Below, piece by piece: positions 8,890-15,699 of a DNA stretch of 41,510 nucleotides. The translations under genes were made by a program, and so were the position numbers. The notes beneath the pieces were generated by a model that worked only from the letters and a program-made list of their open reading frames with translations, was not told the origin of the DNA and did not search any database. The stretch covers positions 1 through 41,510 of the forward strand of contig JAHHHC010000052.1 of NCBI GenBank assembly GCA_019359515.1, given 5' to 3'. The stretch is from Desmonostoc vinosum HA7617-LM4. GTDB taxonomy: Bacteria; Cyanobacteriota; Cyanobacteriia; Cyanobacteriales; Nostocaceae. The stretch's first letter is position 1, and every line of letters starts with the position of its first letter.

Positions 8890-9075
8890 TTGAATTTGCC
8901 AAAGCGACAACTACAGCGGTTATATAATGTTCTCCAAAATACAATTCAAAATCATGAAGCACACCTCAATGATCCAAATTTAGATCCTCAAGGCCAGGTA
9001 AAATATACACGCCAGAGTTTTGAAGATTGCTACTTACTCGTGTACCTAGATTGGGTACTCAAGCAGAATGATTAA
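8890..9075 (+). CDS. Small hypothetical protein, 61 aa, TTG start
   Basis: The frame is open from a stop at 8860 to the TAA at 9073-9075, with TTG at 8890 as the first usable start. The product is hydrophilic and helical (LPKRQLQRLYNVLQNTIQNH), then has an aromatic C terminus (SFEDCYLLVYLDWVLKQ). It looks like a folded small protein rather than random translation. The ribosome-binding site is weak. It ends two bases before the stop of the convergent response regulator, and that tight packing supports a real gene. I do not recognise a family. Confidence 0.5.
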   Translation: MNLPKRQLQRLYNVLQNTIQNHEAHLNDPNLDPQGQVKYTRQSFEDCYLLVYLDWVLKQND

Positions 9076-9077
9076 GC

Positions 9078-9791
9078 TCAGTCTACAGAGGAAGCACCGA
9101 AGCGATAGCCTTTGCCGTAAACTGTGTGAATCAACGGAGTTTCTTTACCTACTTCTATTTTGCGGCGTAGCAAGCGAATTAATGCGGCTATGACATTGCT
9201 GCTAGGTTGTTCGTCATCTTGCCATAGATGTTGCAAAATTTGTGCATGAGTTAGCAACTGTCCAGTGTTTTCCATAAAATATAGCAACAGCTGGCTTTCT
9301 TTTTGTGATAGTTCAATAATTCGCCCTTGGCGATAAGCTATTTGGTTGTCGGCATCGAGTTCTAAATCAGCTACGATAAGACGTCTAGTGGCGGTAGTGT
9401 CATAAGCTTGAGAACCAGAACGACGCAATAAAGCACGAACTCGTGCTAGTAATTCCCGTAGTTCAAACGGTTTAATTAAATAATCATCTGCACCCGCATC
9501 TAAACCTTTTACACGGTCATCTAAGGTATCCTTGGCTGTAAGAAATAAGACAGGCGTAGTTTTACCTTGGCGTCGCAATTCTTGACAAATCTCTAACCCC
9601 GTTTTTCCTGGTAGCATCCAATCTAAAATTAATAGGTCATAGTTGCCTACTTGCACAAATTCGCTACCACTTGTACCATCATAAGCGGCATCCACTGTGT
9701 AACCTTCACGCGTTAACAGGCGACTCAAAGGGTCGGTTAGTTCTGCTTCATCATCAACCAATAAAATTCTTATGCTGCTTGAGCTAAGCAT
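9078..9791 (-). CDS. OmpR/PhoB-family response regulator
   Basis: 237 residues. The receiver domain (about 7-120) has the acidic pair D13/D14, phosphoacceptor D57 (LLILDWMLPG), T85 and K107 (IKPFE). The DNA-binding winged helix (about 140-232) ends with the typical IHTVYGKGYRFG. It would be phosphorylated by a histidine kinase and act as a transcription factor on DNA half-sites. No kinase gene is adjacent, so it is an orphan regulator here. The N terminus (LTDPLSRLLTREGY) recalls cyanobacterial ManR- or RppA-like regulators, but I cannot assign it to one. The ATG at 9791 gives a full-length receiver. Confidence 0.95.
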   Translation of the reverse strand: MLSSSSIRILLVDDEAELTDPLSRLLTREGYTVDAAYDGTSGSEFVQVGNYDLLILDWMLPGKTGLEICQELRRQGKTTPVLFLTAKDTLDDRVKGLDAGADDYLIKPFELRELLARVRALLRRSGSQAYDTTATRRLIVADLELDADNQIAYRQGRIIELSQKESQLLLYFMENTGQLLTHAQILQHLWQDDEQPSSNVIAALIRLLRRKIEVGKETPLIHTVYGKGYRFGASSVD

Positions 9792-9827
9792 TTGATTCAG
9801 TTATCAGTTACTTGTACTGAGCAAAGT

Positions 9828-9876
9828 CATACCCTGCGGGAACTTGCTACGCGTAGCGTCTCCGACAGGAGAAGTA
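9828..9876. repeat. GC-rich palindromic spacer repeat
   Basis: Contains CTACGCGTAG and TCTCCGACAGGAGA, members of the repeat family that recurs in spacers of this window. It sits between the divergent response regulator and hisG. Confidence 0.5.
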
Positions 9877-10020
9877 TCAGTTATCAAGGTGAGTCAGAGT
9901 CTCTCGCTTCCATAAACGATGTGTTGCAATCGAGTTTTAAATAAACATTTGAAATTTTGATAACTGTTCACTGATTTAATATTATTAACCGTCAAAACGC
10001 CAAGGATATCAAGAAAAAGA

Positions 10021-10668
10021 ATGCTAACTGTTGCATTGCCCAAAGGAGAACTGCTCAAAAATAGTATCCGTCTACTACAGGGTGTAGGCTTAGATTTTAG
10101 TGCTTTTTTAGATTCTGGAAATCGTCAACTTCAGATTTCTGATGCTAGTGGACAAGCAAAAGGGCTACTAGTTAGGGCACAGGATGTTCCAGTTTATGTA
10201 GAATATGGTCAAGCACAGCTAGGTGTTGTCGGTTACGATGTGTTGCGTGAGAAACAGCCACAAGTCGCACACATGGTTAATTTGCAGTTTGGGTATTGTC
10301 GCATGTCGGTGGCAGTTAAAGCATCCAGCTCTTACCGATCGCCTTTAGACTTGCCGCCTCATGGTAGAGTTGCTTCTAAATACGTCAATTGCGCTCGTGA
10401 ATATTTCCAAGGTCTAGATTTACCTGTGGAAATAGTACCACTTTATGGTTCAGTAGAGTTAGGCCCCATTACAGGCATGTCAGAAGCGATCGTAGATTTA
10501 GTTTCCACAGGGCGGACTTTGCGAGAAAATGGTCTGATTGAGATTGCCACTTTGTATGAAAGTACCGCACGGTTGATTGTTCATCCTTTGAGTTACCGTC
10601 TCAACGCAAGTAATCTCAGTGATGTTATTAGCAAGTTGCGAGGAGTGGGGAGTAGGGAGGAGGGATGA
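10021..10668 (+). CDS. hisG: ATP phosphoribosyltransferase, short (HisZ-dependent) form
   Basis: 215 residues, the length of the short HisG form, which needs the regulatory subunit HisZ for activity. It catalyses the first step of histidine synthesis, condensing ATP with PRPP. Recognisable segments are [15 protein letters not shown] at the N terminus, [32 protein letters not shown], and the PRPP-loop region [21 protein letters not shown] in slightly varied form. The last residues (RGVGSREEG) are encoded by the start of a G-rich tandem repeat, and the TGA lies inside it, so the native C-terminal end may have been replaced. No other his gene is adjacent. Confidence 0.95.
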   Translation: MLTVALPKGELLKNSIRLLQGVGLDFSAFLDSGNRQLQISDASGQAKGLLVRAQDVPVYVEYGQAQLGVVGYDVLREKQPQVAHMVNLQFGYCRMSVAVKASSSYRSPLDLPPHGRVASKYVNCAREYFQGLDLPVEIVPLYGSVELGPITGMSEAIVDLVSTGRTLRENGLIEIATLYESTARLIVHPLSYRLNASNLSDVISKLRGVGSREEG

Positions 10669-10739
10669 GGGGGATGAGGGGGATGAGGGGGATGAGGGAG
10701 AAAAATAATTACCCAATCCCCAGTCTCCTAGCAACTTGC
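10631..10739. repeat. Inverted repeat flanking a GGGGGATGA tandem tract at the hisG 3' end
   Basis: GCAAGTTGCGAGGAG at 10631-10645 recurs in reverse complement at 10725-10739 with 14 of 15 matches. The similarity continues a further dozen bases inward as G-rich sequence. Between them are about four copies of a 9-base GGGGGATGA unit (10660-10700). The repeat overlaps the hisG stop and could form a long hairpin in the mRNA. Confidence 0.7.
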
Positions 10740-10882
10740 CAAGCTCAGTGGTGACTCCTGATCGAAGAATAAAAGGATACAATCACTATTATTTATGGAG
10801 ATTGTAATGCGTGAAAGCGTGAATGCGTGAATTCCCCGATACCCATTTAAACTTTTGGAATAAAGATGGAGTTGGAAGAAGA

Positions 10883-11569
10883 TTAAGGTAGTTGCATAAA
10901 ATTTTTCATACCAAATTCTGCTAGCAACAGGTTGAATTTTTCCCTGTCAGTACTATGCCGTTTAGGTTTCTCTGTACCAATCTTCATCAACCATTTGCTA
11001 TATGACTCGTCTATGAATCATCTGATTTTTTGAGTATGAATATGTCTGTAGATTGATGCAATATTGCGGGCATCATCAATGCCGCGATGATGTGTGCCTA
11101 TCAACTCTATCCCCAGATACTCAAGAGCTTGGGCCATGCCAAATTTTTTAGATACACATAGATATTCGGAAAACTCTTCTTTGATATTTTTGTGTTCCGA
11201 TGCAAAAGGATAAGGGATATTATGAAACTTACAATCTTGGATAAATTGCTTCTTGTCATAGTTTCCCCAAGAACAAAAAATATAATTAGGAAAGGATTTC
11301 AACCATTCTCTAAAATGAGAAATCACCTCTGGAAATTGCGGTGCTTGATCAACATCTTGTTGACAAATACTAGTCAGTTCGGTGCAAAATTTTGTTAGCT
11401 GCGGATGTCTTACAGGTTGAACGAATTGTTGATATTCTGAATCAATTTCCCATGTTTCTCGATTTAGCATCACTGCACCAATCTCGATGATTTCCATTCC
11501 ATGACGAGGAACACTATCATCATTGCTACAAGTTGCTTCAACATCTACTACTAAAAAATAATTAGTCAT
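10883..11569 (-). CDS. DEDDh 3'-5' exonuclease (ERI-1/KapD-like), with an in-frame TGA at 11018-11020
   Basis: From ATG 11569 the frame reads 183 codons to a TGA at 11020-11018, then continues open in the same frame for 44 codons to TAA at 10885-10883. The first part is a complete-looking exonuclease domain: D9-x-E11 (VVDVEATC), a central aspartate in WGNYDKKQF, and the final HHRGIDDARN motif supplying His and Asp. It resembles the ERI-1-type RNA/DNA exonucleases of the DEDDh family. The extension (KWLMKIGTEKPKRHSTDREK, then LLLAEFGMKNFMQLP) is basic and looks coding. The TGA may be a nonsense mutation, a readthrough site or simply the true stop. The conservative gene is 11018-11569. Confidence 0.75.
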
Positions 11570-11619
11570 AAGTTATTTTTTTAAATGTTTCTATATCAAT
11601 TCTAAATTATTCATTCTTA

Positions 11620-11698
11620 ACAAGTTCCGTGGGTTTAAGTCCCCCGGTTCCATAACCGGCAAGTTTTGTGTTGGGGTCAAATCCCTATTACAAAACTT
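11620..11698 (+). other. Degenerate tRNA-like sequence
   Basis: CCGGTTCCATAACCGG (11644-11659) resembles a CAT anticodon arm with an extra base. Next, a perfect 9-bp stem AAGTTTTGT/ACAAAACTT (11661-11669, 11690-11698) encloses GGG-GTCAAAT-CCC, like a shortened T arm with its 7-base loop. A preceding GTGGGTTTAAGTCCC resembles another T arm. There is no proper 5' acceptor, D arm or CCA, so this is at best a decayed tRNA or tRNA-array remnant. Confidence 0.35.
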
Positions 11699-11700
11699 AA

Positions 11701-11815
11701 TTACGCGCTTCGCAGCGGTAGCGAGTCCGCGATAGCGTAAAGCCTACGGCATAGCTTCGCTTAGAGCGACACAGGAGCGTCGCGTCATTACGAATTACGA
11801 ATTACGAATTATTTA
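11701..11815. repeat. GC-rich palindromic repeat plus ATTACGA tandem copies
   Basis: The GC-rich block (GCTTCGCAGCGGTAGCGAGT and following) belongs to the spacer repeat family of this window. It ends in about three copies of ATTACGA at 11789-11811. Confidence 0.6.
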
Positions 11816-11819
11816 ATAA

Positions 11820-11856
11820 GAACCCCGAATTCCTTGTAAAAATCCGGGGTTCTATA
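11820..11856 (-). terminator. Hairpin terminator after the HTH gene
   Basis: A nine-pair stem AGAACCCCG/CGGGGTTCT around an AT-rich loop. Read on the minus strand it follows the stop of the HTH gene by about 55 bases and leads into a T-rich stretch. Confidence 0.55.
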
Positions 11857-11910
11857 AGCGGCTAATTATGATTTAAAACTGCATGAATGCGTGTTCAATC
11901 TCTTGAACGT

Positions 11911-12099
11911 TTAAAGCCTGTAATCAGAAATGGGATGTTGCCTAACTTGATAATCCCTTAATGCACTGGTGGAAAGTACAGTTCTGCCATCTTTTTTAAA
12001 GGTCGAGATTTGTCCTTTCTGCATAGCGGTATACAAAAAGCTCTGACTCACACCTAAACGCTTTGCTGCCTCTGCTAGTGAAATGCCTTGCCTCTGCAT
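11911..12099 (-). CDS. Small helix-turn-helix DNA-binding protein, excisionase/MerR-like
   Basis: 62 residues from ATG 12099, chosen because AAGGAAGG lies about 10 bases upstream; a longer frame to ATG 12189 exists but its extra residues are hydrophobic and it has no ribosome-binding site. The core ISLAEAAKRLGVSQSFLYTA is a classic excisionase-type winged helix-turn-helix, followed by the wing (KGQISTFKKDGRTVLSTSAL). Such proteins bind short operators or assist recombinases. It is divergent from the PrmA-like gene, with about 150 bases between the starts, so it may control that gene or itself. Confidence 0.75.
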   Translation of the reverse strand: MQRQGISLAEAAKRLGVSQSFLYTAMQKGQISTFKKDGRTVLSTSALRDYQVRQHPISDYRL

Positions 12100-12252
12100 A
12101 TTGAGAGTTGCCTTCCTTGCAATCCAAATTAGATTGCTATCTAAGAATAATTCTAACAGAGTATTAAAAATTATTAAGTAATATAACATTTAGACTACTT
12201 ATGTGTAACATAATAATCTCTTATTAGCTTTGACCTTTATCCAGAAGAAAAC

Positions 12253-13209
12253 ATGCCGTGGATGGAATTGAGTCTTAACACAACACACGAGGGTGTGGAT
12301 TGGGTCTATACATTAATTGCTCAGACCATTAATATTGGTGACGTGCAGATTAGAGAATATGCCAAACTCAACCAATCTAGTTTGGATGAACAAGACTGGG
12401 CATTTACGATGAGCTTATATTTAGCCTGCGATGTTCATTTGCACACACGTACAGAAAAAATCGTTAATCTGCTGCTACCCTTGCACCGTACAGGATTAGC
12501 AACAGCAATTCGGCAAAGTTTTATTGAGGAGAAGCCAAAAGACACAGATGTAATCAATCCCTTTATTCATCGCATTGGCAGGTTCGTTATCCTGAGTCCT
12601 AGTTTACCTGATCAATCGCAGGCAGCAGAGGAAGTAATTTTGAGACTGAACAAAACTCTCTGCTTCGGCAGCGGTTTACATCCAACAACTGCTACCTGCC
12701 TGAAACTGATTGAGCGTTACATTTCTCCAGGGATGAATGTTCTTGATTTGGGTTCGGGTTCAGGTATTCTCAGTGTTGCAATGGCAAAGCTGGGAGCAAA
12801 CGTCTTAGCACTAGACAATGACATGATTGCTGTGCAGGCAACTCAAGACACTGTGCGTTTGAATGGAGTAGAGCAGCAGGTTAGTGTCATGGCAGGGAGT
12901 TTGGGAGCTGGAAGCGATTTGGGACATTGGATGAACAAAGATATTACCGACAACATCCAAAAAATCCCAGCTAAAAAGAGCTTTGACTTGATTACTGCGA
13001 ATATCCTCCCATGGGTGAGTATTACCCTTGCCGATGAATTTCAGTGTGCGCTACGTCAGACTGACACAAATCCAGGGCTACTGATTACATCAGGTTTCAC
13101 CGTTGATAATGAGGAAAATGTTGCAACTGCTTTAACACAGGCAGGATTTGAGTTCGTTGGTTGTGAGCGATCGCATGAGTGGGTGGCACTTGTCTATCGC
13201 TTAAAATGA
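12253..13209 (+). CDS. PrmA-like (ribosomal protein L11 methyltransferase family) SAM-dependent methyltransferase
   Basis: 318 residues. The C-terminal half has the PrmA signature in order: FGSGLHPTTATCLKLI (about 139-154), the SAM-binding loop V163-LDLGSGSGIL, an acidic ribose-binding strand (VLALDND), and TANILPWVSITLADE, corresponding to the ANIL motif of PrmA. The N-terminal 130 residues diverge from canonical PrmA, and an insertion sits at about residues 215-240 (GSDLGHWMNKDITDNIQK). It methylates a protein or small-molecule substrate that I cannot name; a canonical prmA may exist elsewhere. A small HTH gene is divergent upstream. Confidence 0.85.
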   Translation: MPWMELSLNTTHEGVDWVYTLIAQTINIGDVQIREYAKLNQSSLDEQDWAFTMSLYLACDVHLHTRTEKIVNLLLPLHRTGLATAIRQSFIEEKPKDTDVINPFIHRIGRFVILSPSLPDQSQAAEEVILRLNKTLCFGSGLHPTTATCLKLIERYISPGMNVLDLGSGSGILSVAMAKLGANVLALDNDMIAVQATQDTVRLNGVEQQVSVMAGSLGAGSDLGHWMNKDITDNIQKIPAKKSFDLITANILPWVSITLADEFQCALRQTDTNPGLLITSGFTVDNEENVATALTQAGFEFVGCERSHEWVALVYRLK

Positions 13210-13354
13210 GGCTGGAAAGTTGTGATTCATATTAAATCAATACCTTCACCAATTTAAAAATTAGCTTTATCTCCCAGTACTCTTTTTCGGCGAAGGTATT
13301 GCAAGGTGACTACAGTATTAAAATTTGAGAAAAAATGCTGAAATTCTGCCAAAC

Positions 13355-13888
13355 CTATACTCTAAGGAAAATTTGTGTTACGTAAATTTTACTGTTAGGG
13401 CCAACAGCAACACCAATCCCCGTGAGATTGTATTTTCCTTTGATATTAGCAAGATGCCCTGGACTGCGGAGCCAGCTTTGAACAGCTTGTTTAGCAGGGT
13501 CTGTATAGCCCTGGTTATAAGCAACATTTTCGCCAGCAGCGATAAAGGGAATACCAATGGCTTTAACTCGCTGGCTAAACCCACTATGCCCAAACGAGAC
13601 TCTACCCTTTGCCATATTCTGACTGTGAATCCTTGCTTGATTATCGCAGGCAGAATTGCGTAACAGCACTGGTAGATTCTTTGAACCTCTATAGTTATTG
13701 ATTTCCTGAAAAACTGCCCGTTCTATAGCAGTGGTGTTGATGTTAGATTGTGCAATAATTTGACGATTTTGACTTAATTTGCCTGAAAACTTGGACGTAG
13801 AAGTTTCATCTGGTGCAGAAACAGCGTCGGCTCCACTGGTGAGAATAAGGCTCCCTAAAGTGATGCCATAGATTATTGTTCTCATCAT
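13355..13888 (-). CDS. Secreted CAP-domain (SCP/PR-1-like) protein
   Basis: 177 residues. An N-terminal signal peptide (RTIIYGITLGSLILTSGADA) is followed by a spacer of about 35 residues and a CAP domain (about 55-177). Motifs: INNYRGSKNLPVL, HSQNMAKGR with FGHSGF, GENVAYNQG, and AVQSWLRSPGHLANI with LTGIGVAVG. The two conserved His and the Glu of the CAP cavity are present. Bacterial members are extracytoplasmic and mostly of unknown function. It stands alone between the PrmA-like gene, with which it converges, and a short spacer. Confidence 0.93.
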   Translation of the reverse strand: MMRTIIYGITLGSLILTSGADAVSAPDETSTSKFSGKLSQNRQIIAQSNINTTAIERAVFQEINNYRGSKNLPVLLRNSACDNQARIHSQNMAKGRVSFGHSGFSQRVKAIGIPFIAAGENVAYNQGYTDPAKQAVQSWLRSPGHLANIKGKYNLTGIGVAVGPNSKIYVTQIFLRV

Positions 13889-14054
13889 TTTCTGAGAAGT
13901 AAACTTTTAGACCATCACCAGATTACTCTTAATTGAACAAATTGCCTAATATTTACACTAATTCGCAATTGGCAATAACACTTATTCCTCGGGTCACTAG
14001 GTTTTTCTTTTGGGAACAGTCTGCAATTAATTCCTACTGTTCCCATGTCAATTT

Positions 14055-15173
14055 TTAAGACTTGCCGCCAGGTGAAGCCGCATTAACCAAGTCTGGCTTT
14101 TCCTCAACTGGAGGATGTTCGATAGCTTGAGCTGATGTCGGGCGTTGATGCCTATCAAGAGTTTGTATCTTAACAGGCTGACTTTTCTCAATCGATTGAT
14201 AAAGTGCTTGAATGATGCGAACGTCGTTTAATCCTTCCATACCTGACGGCTCTGGGTCTTTATCTTGTAGAATACAATCTGAGAAATATGTAAACTCAGC
14301 CGCTAGCTGATCGTGTGCATCAAAAGCGCGTTCTTGGGTTTCACCATTAATTGTCAGATAGTGTTTTAATCTTCCCTGCCAAGTGTAAGCAGATTCTGCT
14401 CGCAAGTCGCCTTTTGTACCTACAACCTGATAGGTTGACACTTTTGCAGCTCCAAAACTACAAGTGAAACTCGCCAGTCGCTCATTGGGAAAACGTAAAA
14501 TAGCGCTAGTCATTTCCTCGACTTCACTGAAGCGCTGTTCTCCCTTATTCGCAGCAACAGCAAATACTTCTAGCGGTTCATCTTCAAATAGATAACGTGC
14601 AGCATTAATACAGTAAATACCGATATCATCCAAAGTACCACCACCTGCAACCTCTCGTAAACGAACGTTGCCTTCCTCTACTTGTTGAGTAAAAACTGAG
14701 TTGAAAATGCGTGGTTCACCAATTTGCTTTGAACGTACAATTTCGATTGCTTGTAAGTTTGCAGGCTCTAAATGTAAGCGGTAGGCAATCATCAGCTTCA
14801 CATTGTTATCTCTAACAGCTTTAATCATTGCTTCACACTCTTGTTCGGTGACAGCCATTGGCTTCTCACACAGCACATGAATTGCTTGGTTGGCTGCACG
14901 CACGGTGTAATCACAATGCAGGTGATTAGGTAGTGCAATGTAAACTGCATCTATTTCGCCGCTTGTCAGACAGTCCTCGTATTCTTCATAGGAGTAAGTA
15001 TGCTGAATACTATACTTTTTACTGAGTTCTTCACGTTTAGTAGGATCATCGGAAACCAAAGCAACTAATTCCGAGTTATCGGTATGGACAAACGCAGGTA
15101 AGGCAGCGTCTTGAGCAAACCAACCCAAACCGACAACAGCGTAACGAATTTTTTGCTTTTCGTTTGTAGCCAT
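14055..15173 (-). CDS. Gfo/Idh/MocA-family NAD(P)-dependent oxidoreductase
   Basis: 372 residues. The N-terminal Rossmann fold (about 1-130) starts YAVVGLGWFAQDAALPAF, a variant of the family's G-x-G-x-x-A/G loop, and ends with CEKPMAV, where the lysine is catalytic. The C-terminal domain (about 135-350) holds GGGTLDDIGIYCINAARYLF, with the D...H/N region expected for sugar-type substrates. The last 30 residues are Pro-rich and probably disordered. Family members oxidise or epimerise sugars and inositols, or reduce biliverdin; the sequence does not fix the substrate. No sugar-pathway genes are adjacent. Confidence 0.92.
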   Translation of the reverse strand: MATNEKQKIRYAVVGLGWFAQDAALPAFVHTDNSELVALVSDDPTKREELSKKYSIQHTYSYEEYEDCLTSGEIDAVYIALPNHLHCDYTVRAANQAIHVLCEKPMAVTEQECEAMIKAVRDNNVKLMIAYRLHLEPANLQAIEIVRSKQIGEPRIFNSVFTQQVEEGNVRLREVAGGGTLDDIGIYCINAARYLFEDEPLEVFAVAANKGEQRFSEVEEMTSAILRFPNERLASFTCSFGAAKVSTYQVVGTKGDLRAESAYTWQGRLKHYLTINGETQERAFDAHDQLAAEFTYFSDCILQDKDPEPSGMEGLNDVRIIQALYQSIEKSQPVKIQTLDRHQRPTSAQAIEHPPVEEKPDLVNAASPGGKS

Positions 15174-15699
15174 TATTTTTAAACCTCTTGATGAAGAACT
15201 TGTTTACCAAGAATCACTCTTTTACAGTGATAAAATTTGGCAAATTTTCAATCCTACCAATGAGGGAAACTCTAATAATACTTAGGAAATATATAGGAAT
15301 CTGACTTGATTAATGAAATTATTTACGTAGGTAGGGAGTAGGATAGAAGAGAGTTTCAAGGTATATGGAGTTTTTTCACCAAATCAAATAAGCTAATAAT
15401 CATTCAAATTGCATCCCCGCGTCTCCCCTTAAGCGCGTCCTCCGAAGTTTGCTCAACGGGGGGAACCCCCGCACGCAACTTCTCTTTGCGTCTTTCTGAG
15501 GCAAAGGATTATGCAAGTTAAAGGCAGATTAGCTTATGAGTCCGATCTGATTTGTGAAAATTCGCGGTGTCCAGATCCCCGAAGTTCTCACGAATGATTT
15601 AGGATTGCTATATCTAGTTATATCGCGTTCGCTTCAAGAGTCATAAGCTAATGCGCCTAGATATTGCACTATTTTCCGTGTAGATTGCGTTATTAGTTA
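15174..15699. other. 526-base spacer with repeats, no gene seen
   Basis: The region upstream of the oxidoreductase is AT-rich. Bases 15415-15510 hold a GC-rich repeat block (GGGGGGAACCCCCGC type) shared with other spacers in this window. No start with a good ribosome-binding site or protein-like frame was found. Confidence 0.5.

Noticed and set aside
11620-11698. A functional tRNA gene
   Set aside because: There is no 5' acceptor strand or D arm, the T stem is short and the anticodon arm has an extra base.
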